Shown one piece after another: positions 8,792-17,433 of a stretch of DNA of 64,000 nucleotides. Location: contig QUFP01000001.1 of the NCBI GenBank assembly GCA_003478935.1, forward strand, positions 111,709 through 175,708, given 5' to 3'. Under the pieces are notes generated by a model. The model ran no database searches and was not told where the DNA came from. It worked only from the letters and a program-made list of their open reading frames with translations. Numbering within the stretch: position 1 is the first letter of the stretch; each line of letters opens with the position of its first letter. The position numbers and the translations under genes were made by a program. This DNA comes from Firmicutes bacterium AF25-13AC (GTDB lineage: Bacteria; Bacillota; Clostridia; Lachnospirales; Lachnospiraceae).

Positions 8792-9062
8792 TTATTGACG
8801 GGATTTTTCTGTGCTGCGCTGCGGTTGTGGTGGGGAAGAAATCTCTAATAGATATTCCACATTGGCCCGAACATTATGAAGTTCTTTCATATCATTTTTG
8901 GCCTGCTTATAGGCAGAATAGGCTTTCCGTTTTTGTTCCAGAAGATCGGTGTATTCCTCTCGGAGAGATTTGACAGAGGGGAGCTTTTTGATTCCCAGTT
9001 CGTCAAAATGATTCTTCGCTGTCTGGTGCAGTAAGATTTCCGCCTCATGTGCAACACGGAAT
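8792..9062 (-). pseudogene. 3'-terminal remnant of a relaxase gene (duplicate of 12916-13186)
   Basis: About 88 codons, including the stop codon, match the C terminus of the relaxase gene at a constant offset of 4124 bases. Identity is nearly complete over the first ~220 bases and falls towards 9062, after which the sequences diverge. There is no start codon or catalytic region. The remnant and the intact gene end lie in the same orientation and bracket the thiamin operon. Divergence between the copies argues against a recent simple duplication and for recombination between two related elements. Confidence 0.85.
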
Positions 9063-9226
9063 TAAAAGGCTGAGCGCCAGCGGAAAAGATACCTCCTGTC
9101 TACGCATTTAGGGCGTTAAAAGTCCACGGAAATCAAGGGTTTTTCCGCATGGCCGGCAGGCAGGTGGATAAAGTTATCCTGTTCCCCGCAAAACGGGGTT
9201 CTAAATGCGGGAAAAAGGACAAAAAA

Positions 9227-9272
9227 GAAGCGCCAGATGCAGAGGCTTTGATACCTCTGCGCCCGGCGCTTT
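9227..9272 (-). terminator. Bidirectional terminator after the thiamin operon
   Basis: A long stem (AGCGCC outer, GCAGAGG inner) with runs of A/T on both sides. On the minus strand it is followed by TTCTTTTTTG. It directly follows the Nudix stop codon. Confidence 0.75.
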
Positions 9273-9273
9273 T

Positions 9274-9765
9274 TCAGCCTATTAGCTGATCTACATAGGT
9301 AATTAGAGGGTGCAGATGTTTCAGGCGAAACATCTCAAATAACTTATCTGGATTTACCCATTGAACATCCACAACTTCTGTTTCCTGTAAACGCATTTCT
9401 TCAATCTTTATATCCTTATGAAATAGCCAAACATCGTAAAAATCCTGCACATTTTCCCGTCTGCTCTGATAAATCAATTTTTCACTTCCGGGAGTAAGCA
9501 GTATTCCTAATTCTTCTTTTACCTCTCGGATTGCTCCTTGTAAACTGGTTTCCCCGGAAAGTACAGAACCACCCGTACATTCCCAATAAAGAGGGTATTG
9601 CTTTTTCGGATGCCGCTGTGATAAAAGATACTGCCCCTGCTGGTTGACGATCCATACACTCACAGATAAATGATACAGCCCTTTGGGTATGATTTCTCCA
9701 CGGCACACTGTTATTCCAGACTTTTCCCGTTTTGCATTATATAAATCCCATTTTTCCATTTTCAT
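9274..9765 (-). CDS. Nudix hydrolase of the thiamin operon
   Basis: A 163-residue Nudix hydrolase. The Nudix box begins GSVLSGET and ends REVKEELGI, with all catalytic glutamates in place. It is last in an operon of thiamin genes, so hydrolysis of a thiamin-pathway or toxic thiamin-analogue diphosphate is plausible, though the substrate cannot be read from sequence. The ATG at 9765 overlaps the HAD stop as ATGA; a second ATG at 9759 is better spaced from AGAGG and may be the true start. Confidence 0.85.
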   Translation of the reverse strand: MKMEKWDLYNAKREKSGITVCRGEIIPKGLYHLSVSVWIVNQQGQYLLSQRHPKKQYPLYWECTGGSVLSGETSLQGAIREVKEELGILLTPGSEKLIYQSRRENVQDFYDVWLFHKDIKIEEMRLQETEVVDVQWVNPDKLFEMFRLKHLHPLITYVDQLIG

Positions 9766-10418
9766 ACCTCTTTGTGTGGGATCGGTGCTTGCCGAAAATC
9801 AAGTAAGTAAATATCCGCAATCCTTTCTATTTCTGTACGCTGATCTGCGGAATACTTATCATAAATCCCGCCTGCTAACATACGGGCTGCCTTTGCGCTT
9901 TTAATTGCTGGAAGCACATCATCAAACACAATACAGTGTTCAGGTGCAACCCCTAATTTTCTTGCGGCCAATTCAAAGACATCCGAATATTCTTTTCCCC
10001 GCTGAACCTCATCTGTTGAACATAGAGCGTCAAATAATTCTAAAATAGAATTGTTCTTTAAGCATGGAATATAGAGCTTTTCCGGCAACCCCGTAGCAAC
10101 TGCAAGTTTTATTCCATGTTCTTTTAAGCGCAGAAGATAATCAAGGGCATGGGGCAGCAGACCGACATGGTTACTGTATTCCTCGACCGCCATATTATTC
10201 CATTCCTCAATAATTCCCTCTACCGTTTCTTGCAATCCCAAAAGATCAATGGTATATTGTGCGGCTTCCTCAAAACTCCTTGCACATATTTCAGTTACAT
10301 AATTTTCCGGGACAGGAAGATTTCTCTTTTTCAAAAACTGAATATCTATATGCTCCCATACATCCATTGAATCCAGAATTGTTCCATCTAAATCAAAGAT
10401 TGCCGCATTAAAATCCAT
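9762..10418 (-). CDS. HAD-superfamily phosphatase of the thiamin operon
   Basis: A 218-residue hydrolase with HAD motif [10 protein letters not shown], motif II in AVATG, and motif IV in VFDDVLPAI; the helical cap between motifs I and II is of the beta-phosphoglucomutase type. It lies between thiE and the Nudix gene with short overlaps on both sides, so the genes are translated together. Dephosphorylation of thiamin monophosphate or of a pathway intermediate is a reasonable guess from context but is not shown. Confidence 0.85.
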   Translation of the reverse strand: MDFNAAIFDLDGTILDSMDVWEHIDIQFLKKRNLPVPENYVTEICARSFEEAAQYTIDLLGLQETVEGIIEEWNNMAVEEYSNHVGLLPHALDYLLRLKEHGIKLAVATGLPEKLYIPCLKNNSILELFDALCSTDEVQRGKEYSDVFELAARKLGVAPEHCIVFDDVLPAIKSAKAARMLAGGIYDKYSADQRTEIERIADIYLLDFRQAPIPHKEV

Positions 10419-11049
10419 GTTTCTTTTCCTTTCCGCAAAATAAATCTTTCAGTTCCGCAGCAGCAGCTTTTATATCGGACTGCGCTATGATGGCAGATAC
10501 AACAGCCAGCCCGTCAATTCCCATGGGCTTGAAACGCCCTGTATTTCCTTTATTGATACCGCCAATAACAACGATCGGCAAAGAAACGGCTGTGCGGATT
10601 TTCTGTAATTCCTCCATTGATACAGAATCAGCGTCGGTTTTAGTTCCAGTAGGGAACATTGCGCCAACTCCCAAATAATCTGCACCATCCTGTTGTGCCT
10701 GTATTGCTTCTGCAATGGAAGATGCAGATACTCCCAACAGCATATTTTCCCCAATTACTTTGCGGACGGCAGCCGCAGGTAAATCATGCTGTCCAATATG
10801 TACCCCCGTAGCCTGCACAGCCATTGCAATATCTATCCGGTCGTTTATGATAAGGGGAATATGGTATTTATCCGTAACCTGTTTCACGGCAACAGCCTGA
10901 TTGTAAAATTCTAATGAGGACAATTCTTTTTCTCGGAGTTGTATCATTGTGCAGCCTCCTAAAATTGCCTGTTCTACCGCTTCTGTCAGGCTATCGCAGC
11001 TCATTAGTTGACGATCAGTAACAAGATAAAGTGTATAATCAAAGTTCAT
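10408..11049 (-). CDS. thiE: Thiamin phosphate synthase
   Basis: A 213-residue TIM-barrel enzyme that joins HMP diphosphate and thiazole phosphate to give thiamin monophosphate. Family signatures are YLVTDRQL near the N terminus, MIQLREKE in the diphosphate-binding loop, [18 protein letters not shown], and [11 protein letters not shown]. It begins 12 bases after thiD and overlaps the HAD gene by 11 bases. The ATG at 11049 has GCAGGTG upstream. Length is normal for the family. Confidence 0.95.
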   Translation of the reverse strand: MNFDYTLYLVTDRQLMSCDSLTEAVEQAILGGCTMIQLREKELSSLEFYNQAVAVKQVTDKYHIPLIINDRIDIAMAVQATGVHIGQHDLPAAAVRKVIGENMLLGVSASSIAEAIQAQQDGADYLGVGAMFPTGTKTDADSVSMEELQKIRTAVSLPIVVIGGINKGNTGRFKPMGIDGLAVVSAIIAQSDIKAAAAELKDLFCGKEKKHGF

Positions 11050-11060
11050 TTTGCACCTGC

Positions 11061-11864
11061 CTATTCTTTAGATAAACCATGCTGATACAATTCGTAGAAA
11101 TGGTGCGTCGGGCCACAGCCTTTTCCAATCGCAAGAGAGTGTTCGATTGCCATTGTGACATAAGCCTTTGCAGATTCGACTGCAAGCGGAACACTTTTTC
11201 CCTTTGCAAGCTGGGAAGCGATTGCAGAAGAAAAGGTACAGCCTGTCCCATGAGTATTTTTCGTATCAATGCGGGATGTTTCAAAATGGTAGAAATTTTC
11301 TCCATTAAATAGGACATCAACAGCATTTCCTATATGATGTCCACCCTTGACAACAATCGCCTTACAACCCATGGCATATATTTTTCTTGCGGCAGCCTCC
11401 ATATCTGAAACTGTGGAAATCTGCATATCTGCTATTTTCTCTGCCTCTGGAATATTCGGAGTAAGTACATCGGCCAGTGGAATTACTGTGTCTATCAAGG
11501 TGGAAACCGCCGTAGGATTCATCAATGGGCAGCCATTTTTGGCATACATAACCGGGTCGATTACGACATTTTGGGGCTTATATTGTAATAGTTTCTTTGC
11601 CACCGCTTTCATACATTCTGGTGTAGAAAGCATACCGATTTTTACTGCGTCCACTTCAATATCTTCAAATACGGCGTCAATCTGTTTTTCAATCATATCC
11701 GGGGTAATATCTTGGATGTCGATAACACGGCTGGTGTTCTCTGCAACAACAGAAACAATAACACTCATTCCAAATACACCGTGAGCAGAAAAAGTTTTCA
11801 AATCAGCCTGAATACCTGCACCTCCGCTGCAATCTGATCCGGCAATGGACAATACTTTTTTCAT
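11061..11864 (-). CDS. thiD: Hydroxymethylpyrimidine / phosphomethylpyrimidine kinase
   Basis: A ribokinase-fold kinase of 267 residues that phosphorylates HMP twice. Signatures are [17 protein letters not shown] at the N terminus and the anion-hole motif [11 protein letters not shown] near residue 210. The ATG at 11862-11864 overlaps the tenA stop by 4 bases and is served by GGAGGA. The longer in-frame start at 11909 is inside tenA and less likely. No thiM or thiC lies in the window. Confidence 0.95.
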   Translation of the reverse strand: MKKVLSIAGSDCSGGAGIQADLKTFSAHGVFGMSVIVSVVAENTSRVIDIQDITPDMIEKQIDAVFEDIEVDAVKIGMLSTPECMKAVAKKLLQYKPQNVVIDPVMYAKNGCPLMNPTAVSTLIDTVIPLADVLTPNIPEAEKIADMQISTVSDMEAAARKIYAMGCKAIVVKGGHHIGNAVDVLFNGENFYHFETSRIDTKNTHGTGCTFSSAIASQLAKGKSVPLAVESAKAYVTMAIEHSLAIGKGCGPTHHFYELYQHGLSKE

Positions 11865-12535
11865 TTTGCATTTTCCTCCATTCTCTCGTTCCGATAGGCC
11901 ATCTTCCAAAAAGCAAGCTCTAACAAACTTGCTTTTTCAAAAATATCAGCCAGATACTTTTTATTTGCTACTGATAACCCGGCACATTTATGCTCTGCAA
12001 AAGCAGACCATTCTTTGCAGCTTTCTGCATATTGTTCATCCGCATAATCTTTGATAAAGTCCCAATATCTTGACTGTCTGCTTGTAGGAACAGCCGCCAA
12101 TTTGCGGAATATATAGCTGTAACTTAGCATACAGGGAAGAACCGCCATTAAAATTTCTTCATTCTTTCCATGTGACGCAATCTCAAACATGAAATCAATG
12201 TAATTTTGATTTTCAGGCAGAGGAGCGATCAGTTCAATATCATTATCCGTCATGCAAAATTGCTTTAGATAATCCAGACGCACTTCTGATTCCGTATCAT
12301 TTACAAAATTCAGCATGGAATAGTAAAGCTGAATTTCTCTTAATGTATCAGCATGAAAAATTGCCTTGCCGTATATACGGGCATAGTTTTTCAGATAGAT
12401 ACTATCCTGAATCATATATCTCTTGAACTTTTCAAGAGGTAGCTTTCCAGTTTGCACTTCCTGCACAAATGGGGTAGCTGCACATTCTTCCCAAATGGGG
12501 ATGTTGCGGGTTAAAATGTCTTTCATAAATGCCAT
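11861..12535 (-). CDS. tenA: TenA-family aminopyrimidine aminohydrolase
   Basis: A 224-residue all-helical TenA/THI-4 protein. It begins with MKDILTRNIPIWEEC and carries the family cysteine in AVLPCMLSYSYIF and the C-terminal helix ELAFWKMAY. TenA enzymes hydrolyse aminopyrimidine breakdown products of thiamin to HMP, so with ThiD and ThiE this operon can salvage the pyrimidine half. It is first in the operon, 18 bases downstream of the second riboswitch terminator, with GGAGGA before the ATG. Confidence 0.93.
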   Translation of the reverse strand: MAFMKDILTRNIPIWEECAATPFVQEVQTGKLPLEKFKRYMIQDSIYLKNYARIYGKAIFHADTLREIQLYYSMLNFVNDTESEVRLDYLKQFCMTDNDIELIAPLPENQNYIDFMFEIASHGKNEEILMAVLPCMLSYSYIFRKLAAVPTSRQSRYWDFIKDYADEQYAESCKEWSAFAEHKCAGLSVANKKYLADIFEKASLLELAFWKMAYRNERMEENAK

Positions 12536-12552
12536 GTTTGTTCCTCCTAAAA

Positions 12553-12588
12553 TAAAAAAATAGAGCCTCTAAAACAATTAGAAGCTCT
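12553..12588 (-). terminator. Terminator of the second (tenA-proximal) TPP riboswitch
   Basis: Minus-strand stem AGAGCTTCTAA / TTTAGAGGCTCT followed by ATTTTTTT. It lies between the second aptamer and the tenA ribosome binding site, so it is the expected off-state expression platform. Confidence 0.8.
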
Positions 12589-12616
12589 TTCAGACGCAAT
12601 ACGAGCGTAAGAAATT

Positions 12617-12693
12617 GCTTCCCTACGCCGGTATTAGCCGACAGGTCCAGAGGTCAGGTCTTACCTTTTTCAACTTGTTCAGTTCCCTCGCAA
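12617..12693 (-). ncRNA. TPP riboswitch aptamer 2
   Basis: Minus strand shows the THI-box core: GACCTGACC, then GACCTGTCGGCTAATACC, then GGCGTAGGGAA at the 3' side of the P1 region. It is the downstream member of a tandem pair and is followed by its own terminator at 12553-12588. Confidence 0.9.
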
Positions 12694-12716
12694 ACACATA
12701 TCATATCTTATTCAAT

Positions 12717-12755
12717 TAAAAAAGGACATTCCCAAAACAGAGAATGTCCAAAAAA
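12717..12755 (-). terminator. Terminator of the first TPP riboswitch
   Basis: Minus-strand perfect stem GGACATTC / GAATGTCC followed by TTTTTTAATTG. It lies between the two aptamers. Confidence 0.85.
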
Positions 12756-12773
12756 TACGAATCTGTATTCTTT

Positions 12774-12856
12774 AGCTCCCTGCGTTGGTATTAGCCAACA
12801 GGTTCAAAGGGTCAGGTTTTACCTTCTCAACTACAAGGTAGTCCCCCTGCTTGAGT
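12774..12856 (-). ncRNA. TPP riboswitch aptamer 1
   Basis: A textbook THI element on the minus strand: GGGG start, ACCTGACCC, GAACCTGTTGGCTAATACC and ACGCAGGGA. With its own terminator at 12717-12755 it forms a complete switch. The two switches in series would act as a stricter off gate on the thiamin operon. Confidence 0.95.
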
Positions 12857-12859
12857 ATT

Positions 12860-12888
12860 ATTATAGTTAAGAAGTCCCGGAAAGTCAA
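12860..12888 (-). promoter_or_regulatory. Promoter of the TPP riboswitch-thiamin operon
   Basis: Minus strand TTGACT (12883-12888), 17 nt, TATAAT (12860-12865), a few bases upstream of the first aptamer. Confidence 0.85.
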
Positions 12889-12915
12889 GGTCTATAGAAT
12901 TCAAGTTAGCAAACC

Positions 12916-14334
12916 TTATTGACGGGATTTTTCTGTGCTGCGCTGCGGTTGTGGTGGGGAAGAAATCTCTAATAGGTATTCCACATTGGCCCGAACATTA
13001 TGAAGTTCTTTCATATCATTTTTGGCCTGCTTATAGGCAGAATAGGCTTTCCGTTTTTGTTCCAGAAGATCGGTGTATTCCTCCCGGAGAGATTTGACAG
13101 AGGGGAGCTTTTTGATTCCCAGCTCGTCAAAATGATTCTTTGCCGCCTGGTGCAGCAGAATTTCAGCTTCATGTTCTGTTCGGAATTTTTTGCTGTACCC
13201 GGCTTTGCGATATTCTACATAGACAGCCCGCGTTTTCGCATAGTTTACGATCTGTTTTTGCAGCTCGGCATTGGCGTTCATTTTTGACTCCAGATCTTTG
13301 ATCTGAACGGATAAGGTATTGAAATTAGCGGTAGTGGCGTTGGCTTTTTCCAGAAGATCCTCATAACCCATATCGCCATGTTCTTTTAAGTAGAGCACTG
13401 CCTGAGAAAGCTGCTTTAGGTTGAACACTTTTGCCCAGCGCTCATAACCAGGGCCCTTGCCGGAACGGATTGCAACTTCAATATCAACCAGCAATCCAAC
13501 TTTGGAAACCGTTTTTTTAGAAAAGGCATGGCGGGGTTTTACTGTCCGTGTACCGGCAATCCGTTCTTTGATGGCCTGTTCTGTATAATCGCCTTTGAGC
13601 GTATCGCATCGGGTATAATTTTCTTGTCCCGGAACTCGGAACCGAAGATGTTTTCTTTCACGGTTGACTTCCAGCCCAGCAGTTTCCAGCTTCTGTAGAA
13701 GTTCCTCAAAATCTTTTGGCTTTTCCTCTAATGCAGCATCAATAGCAATGCGTATCTGCTCCTGAAAGGAAGGCTGCTTTTTATTTCCCAGCCATGTGCC
13801 ATAATGCTCCCGGCTGGGTTTCGGATTTTCTACAATCGAAAGTCCATGCTCCAAACACAGCTTGTCATTCATTCGCCGGATTGCCCAGGTAGAACCCCAG
13901 AAGTTGCGAAATTTTTTCTGACAGTCCAGTGTAGTAGAGTTGATAATGATGTGATTATGGACATGGTGCTTATCCACATGGGTGCAGACAACAAAGGCAT
14001 GGTTTCCTTTTGTGAGCTTCAGTGCCAGCTCCCTGCCGATCTGATTAGCTTCTTCTGGCGTAACTTCGCCGGGCTTAAATGCCTGACGGAGATGGTAGGC
14101 GATCACATCATCTGCACCCTGGTTTCTGCCGGTCAGATTTGCATACTGTCGTTTGGACAGAAGAAACTCTGCATCAGCAAGCCGGGTATCACACTCATAG
14201 CCATAAATGAATTTTCCAAAATCGGTTTTCTGCGGATTTTCTACATAATCAATAATATCTGAGATCGCAGTAGAGATATTCCGACCTTTTCCTACATGCA
14301 GAGGCATCAGTCTTGTGGTCGCTATTTTCGTCAC
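12916..14334 (-). CDS. ICE relaxase (MOBP-like, MobA/VirD2 type)
   Basis: A 472-residue relaxase that nicks the element at oriT and leads the strand into the mating channel. The HUH metal-binding motif is HVDKHHVHNH near residue 121. An HFRVPG-like stretch and a coiled, basic C-terminal half follow. The only standard start in frame is GTG at 14334, but it directly abuts AAGGAGG with no spacer. An ATA codon at 14323-14325 is ideally placed and would give MATTRLMPLH; see findings. The last ~270 bases are duplicated at 8792-9062. Confidence 0.9.
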   Translation of the reverse strand: MTKIATTRLMPLHVGKGRNISTAISDIIDYVENPQKTDFGKFIYGYECDTRLADAEFLLSKRQYANLTGRNQGADDVIAYHLRQAFKPGEVTPEEANQIGRELALKLTKGNHAFVVCTHVDKHHVHNHIIINSTTLDCQKKFRNFWGSTWAIRRMNDKLCLEHGLSIVENPKPSREHYGTWLGNKKQPSFQEQIRIAIDAALEEKPKDFEELLQKLETAGLEVNRERKHLRFRVPGQENYTRCDTLKGDYTEQAIKERIAGTRTVKPRHAFSKKTVSKVGLLVDIEVAIRSGKGPGYERWAKVFNLKQLSQAVLYLKEHGDMGYEDLLEKANATTANFNTLSVQIKDLESKMNANAELQKQIVNYAKTRAVYVEYRKAGYSKKFRTEHEAEILLHQAAKNHFDELGIKKLPSVKSLREEYTDLLEQKRKAYSAYKQAKNDMKELHNVRANVEYLLEISSPPQPQRSTEKSRQ

Positions 14335-14413
14335 CTCCTTAACTTAATTCCAATCAGAGAAGTTATAATTGCAGAAAAAGAGCGGGGCTGCCTATGCGCC
14401 CCGCCAAATCTGC

Positions 14414-14704
14414 TTAACCAAATATAAAATCCTTTAAGGCACTGTTTGCCCCGCCAATGATCCCTACCAGCCATGCAGCCGCCAGAGGCAGACCGTATGG
14501 ACTGATAAGAAAGGCGATCATAAGCCATGCAAGACCCGGCAAAAATCCTGCGACAAAGAACAGCACCAATGCCGCCAGAAAGATGATCCCAGAAAGAATC
14601 CCAAGTACCGCACCGGAAAGAACCACTAAAAATTTACATACCAGATAAAGAATCCCCGTAACCAGCATAAAGGGAAGTGCCAGTAATTTACCTATCAAAC
14701 GCAT
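14414..14704 (-). CDS. Small ICE membrane protein
   Basis: A 96-residue, almost entirely hydrophobic protein with about three transmembrane helices and a glycine-rich C-terminal hydrophobic segment. It lies between the relaxase and MobC-like genes, a position where clostridial ICEs often carry a small conserved membrane protein (CD1845-like). The ATG has GGAGG upstream. Its function is unknown; a link between relaxosome and membrane is only a guess. Confidence 0.75.
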   Translation of the reverse strand: MRLIGKLLALPFMLVTGILYLVCKFLVVLSGAVLGILSGIIFLAALVLFFVAGFLPGLAWLMIAFLISPYGLPLAAAWLVGIIGGANSALKDFIFG

Positions 14705-14789
14705 ACGCTTTGCCTCCTTTCAGAAGGGCATCTGCCCTTATAAAAATTTTACCGTGACGGCAAAAAGAAAGCAACGGCTTTCCGGCTGT

Positions 14790-15134
14790 TTATGAAATGT
14801 TTGCAAATCCCCGGATCAGTTTGTCCATGCCATCCCAAAGGCTGTCCAGACGGGTGCGGATGTCATCTATATCTGCGGCATAAATATTGCCGGTCTCATT
14901 GGCCCGTCTGGTATATTGGTTTAAGTTATTGGAACAAATGCGGAGAAGCCGGATCATTTCCTGAATATCTCCCATATCAAGGTGGATGATGTAACCGTCT
15001 ACGGCCATCTTTCGCAGATATGCCGACAGGTTGGTAATGCCAAGTTCCGCCATGCGTTCTTTTACCAGTTCGGCCTCCGCTTCGGACATGACAAATTCGA
15101 CGCGGACGGATTTTTTGTTATGCCCGCCATTCAT
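14790..15134 (-). CDS. MobC-like relaxosome protein
   Basis: A 114-residue protein with an N-terminal ribbon-helix-helix-like segment (SVRVEFVMSEAEAELVKERM), the GITNLSAYLRKMAVDG motif of mobilisation proteins, and a C-terminal helical MobC region (LRICSNNLNQYTRRANETG). Such proteins bind oriT and recruit the relaxase. The ATG overlaps the preceding gene by 4 bases. An oriT should lie nearby, but I could not pinpoint it. Confidence 0.85.
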   Translation of the reverse strand: MNGGHNKKSVRVEFVMSEAEAELVKERMAELGITNLSAYLRKMAVDGYIIHLDMGDIQEMIRLLRICSNNLNQYTRRANETGNIYAADIDDIRTRLDSLWDGMDKLIRGFANIS

Positions 15135-15829
15135 CGTTCCAACCCTCTTTTATGAGATGAGACCTCCTGCGTCGAAACCGCCGTCTTTGCTCTTTTGAGT
15201 TTTTCCCGCAGGGTGGTCTTTTCCAGCTTATCAAGATATTCCTCCAGATTTCCGGCTGTCGCATGATAGCTGCGTTTGAGGCGTTCCCGTTTTAGAATTA
15301 TCATCAGCTCCGGCTCATTTTCTGGCAGATAAGTCATTGTTTTAGGGGCTCCATGCTCTGGCATAAGCCGGTTCATAAATTGTCTCCGTTCCTGATAGGG
15401 AATCGTGATAACATTTCCATCCTCAAAAGCAACGGCTACATTTCCGATTGGACAGGTCAATTTTTTCATCCGTTCCACATGTTCTCTATAATTTAGCGGA
15501 TAGAGATCGCCAAATATTTTTCCGTCCCTGACTTCTTTCAAAGAGATGGCATAAGCCAAAACGGGATCATTTGTCTGCTCCTGGTAAAACCGCCACACTT
15601 TGTTTTCATGGCTGCCCTCCAGATAAACTTCCCGTTCGCGCAGGGTATAGGTTCCGCAAGGGCGTGACATCCAAAGAAGCTGTTTATCCTCTGAACGCTC
15701 TGACACAGCCAGTTTTGAGATCAGTTCCTTATCCAGGTCAAAGTCCTCTTTATAATGTTGGGTATGAAGATCTACGATACGGGAAAGAGCACCCAAAAGA
15801 TCTACATCCTCAAATCTTACCCCGGCCAT
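15131..15829 (-). CDS. Conserved ICE protein of unknown function (232 aa)
   Basis: A 232-residue soluble protein rich in charged residues, with no signal peptide or membrane helix. It overlaps both neighbours by 1 to 4 bases (start at 15829 on the stop of the upstream gene; stop at the MobC ATG), so it is translated as part of the mobilisation operon. I do not recognise a catalytic motif. Position suggests a relaxosome or establishment accessory protein. Confidence 0.7.
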   Translation of the reverse strand: MAGVRFEDVDLLGALSRIVDLHTQHYKEDFDLDKELISKLAVSERSEDKQLLWMSRPCGTYTLREREVYLEGSHENKVWRFYQEQTNDPVLAYAISLKEVRDGKIFGDLYPLNYREHVERMKKLTCPIGNVAVAFEDGNVITIPYQERRQFMNRLMPEHGAPKTMTYLPENEPELMIILKRERLKRSYHATAGNLEEYLDKLEKTTLREKLKRAKTAVSTQEVSSHKRGLER

Positions 15830-16749
15830 CAGCGTTCCCTTTCCGGCACCGGAGGGATCATCTGCCTTGCTTCATGCTCCGGTTTGTCTGCTTTCAAACG
15901 GTCCATCAAAGACGGCTTTGCTTCCGGCACCAGCTCCCGGATTTCTTCATCCGTCTGTCCGTCTGTCAGATCCGGGCGCACAGGAGGTTCGTTGTTCAGC
16001 CTGCCATCCAGCATATTGTAGTTGCCGGTCTGACCTTCCTCATAAAGTTCTGCATTGCGCAGATAACTCTCCGGCGCCTGAAATGGCTGTCCGGCAAACA
16101 GAATTTCTCTTTGGGTGGTAAACTGTGCAAGGACCCCATTTTGCAGTCTTGCAAATTCTTCATACTGGCGCAGGGTAAGCCCTCGTTCCAGCATTTCCGC
16201 CTGGGTATGCGCCCAGCCTTCTCCATAGAGAAAATAGTACATGTCGGGCTGATCACAGACAAAACACAGGGAACCGTCCTGATTGTCATAGTAAGATGGC
16301 TGCATATTCTGGTAATGGCAGCGTTCCTCACGCCCAAAATACACACGGTTGTCCGCACCCAGCATAGCGACCATACCCGCGTAATTACTATGGACCGCAG
16401 AGCGGATTTCTACCAGCGGATCTGTTTGAGAAGGAATCTGTCTGCCCGGAATCTCATTTTGTTTTTCCGCTGCATCATTTCTTGGTATCACTTCTTCATG
16501 GCTGCGTGCATCCAGCTCCGGTTGAGATGTTCCTTTCCGAACAGCACCGGGCTCCGGTTCTTTTTCTTTCACATAGTATCGGACATTTGCTGTCGTATGT
16601 TCGTTGGCTTCCTTTGCATAGTTTTCAGCAGCAGCTTTGGTATCAAACTCCAACGGTTTTCCATTTTCCTTGCACCAGCTTTGTGCCGGTCCGAAAATAG
16701 AAGTGCTGCTTCGTACTGCCCATACACCATAGGCCCGTTTCTTTTCCAT
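15829..16749 (-). CDS. Conserved ICE protein of unknown function (306 aa)
   Basis: A 306-residue protein. The N terminus has a short WCKENGKPLEFDTKAAAENYA module, similar to segments in other large polyvalent ICE proteins such as the one at 45064-47088 (EAALKWVQEL). The middle contains NYAGMVAMLGADNRVYFG and the C terminus carries SLMDRLKADKPEH, a linker-like motif repeated in several proteins of this element. The ATG at 16749 follows GGAGGGATGCGGA. The role is unknown. Confidence 0.7.
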   Translation of the reverse strand: MEKKRAYGVWAVRSSTSIFGPAQSWCKENGKPLEFDTKAAAENYAKEANEHTTANVRYYVKEKEPEPGAVRKGTSQPELDARSHEEVIPRNDAAEKQNEIPGRQIPSQTDPLVEIRSAVHSNYAGMVAMLGADNRVYFGREERCHYQNMQPSYYDNQDGSLCFVCDQPDMYYFLYGEGWAHTQAEMLERGLTLRQYEEFARLQNGVLAQFTTQREILFAGQPFQAPESYLRNAELYEEGQTGNYNMLDGRLNNEPPVRPDLTDGQTDEEIRELVPEAKPSLMDRLKADKPEHEARQMIPPVPERER

Positions 16750-16762
16750 TCCGCATCCCTCC

Positions 16763-17395
16763 TTATCGTTCCTGCTGTTTGGAAGTTTGTTGCTTTTTTA
16801 CCGGGTCTGCCGGTTTTGTTGCTTTTAGCTGCTGACGGAGAGAATTCTTATGCTCCAGTTCGGAATCTGTGATGTTGACATATTCGCCAATGATACAGAG
16901 CGCTTCTCCATAACTGCCGGAAACAAATACCCGATCAGACATTTCTTTTGCCTGTTCTTTCAAACCATGCTCCCGCAAAGTACGGGAAGCAATACCCAGC
17001 AGATTAAAAATGTTCCCATCTGCTCCGATCAGCGGACAATCCGGTTTATCTGCCAACGCTTCCGGTGTTTCTATAAATCCGCCTAAATAATTCGGCACAA
17101 AGTCCGACAGCCATGTGCCGCCATAGACTTCATGGGTCTGTAAACGCCACAGGGCAAGTTTTCCTATATCCAGTTTCACATCATCAAACGGGTAAAGCAG
17201 ACAGGTCAGTTCGCCGTGCTGAAAAGCAGCCACATTCTCAAACTGACAGCCATCTTTCAATATGCCTGCTTTTGTCAGCATTTCATTGATCCCGTCCACC
17301 CACTCTGTCAGATCCCCGCCACAGCCCTGTAAAATCAGTCCTTCCTTATCCGGCATGCGGCGAAGGTCCTCCGCGGTAATCGTGTTGATATTCAA
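16763..17395 (-). CDS. Conserved ICE protein of unknown function (210 aa)
   Basis: A 210-residue soluble protein starting at a TTG (17393-17395) 8 bases after GGAGGCGA. It contains VYGGTWLSDFVPNYLGG and ends in a basic, glutamine-rich tail (VKKQQTSKQQER). It precedes the 306-aa gene by 13 bases. Upstream lies an inverted-repeat-bounded promoter (17434-17546), so its expression may be switchable, unlike that of the preceding genes. Confidence 0.68.
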   Translation of the reverse strand: MNINTITAEDLRRMPDKEGLILQGCGGDLTEWVDGINEMLTKAGILKDGCQFENVAAFQHGELTCLLYPFDDVKLDIGKLALWRLQTHEVYGGTWLSDFVPNYLGGFIETPEALADKPDCPLIGADGNIFNLLGIASRTLREHGLKEQAKEMSDRVFVSGSYGEALCIIGEYVNITDSELEHKNSLRQQLKATKPADPVKKQQTSKQQER

Positions 17396-17433
17396 AAAAT
17401 CGCCTCCTATCGTTTTTGTTAAAATATATGTTT

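Noticed and set aside
8698-8973. 91-codon plus-strand frame and its minus-strand counterpart near 8500-8780
   Set aside because: The first is antisense to the relaxase remnant and the second is unsupported low-complexity sequence.
14331-14528. 65-codon minus-strand frame overlapping the small ICE membrane protein
   Set aside because: Out of frame with a better-supported membrane protein, with unlikely composition and no ribosome site.
15571-16872. 433-codon plus-strand open frame across two ICE genes
   Set aside because: It lies antisense to two well-supported overlapping genes, has no domain, and its composition is typical of a shadow frame.
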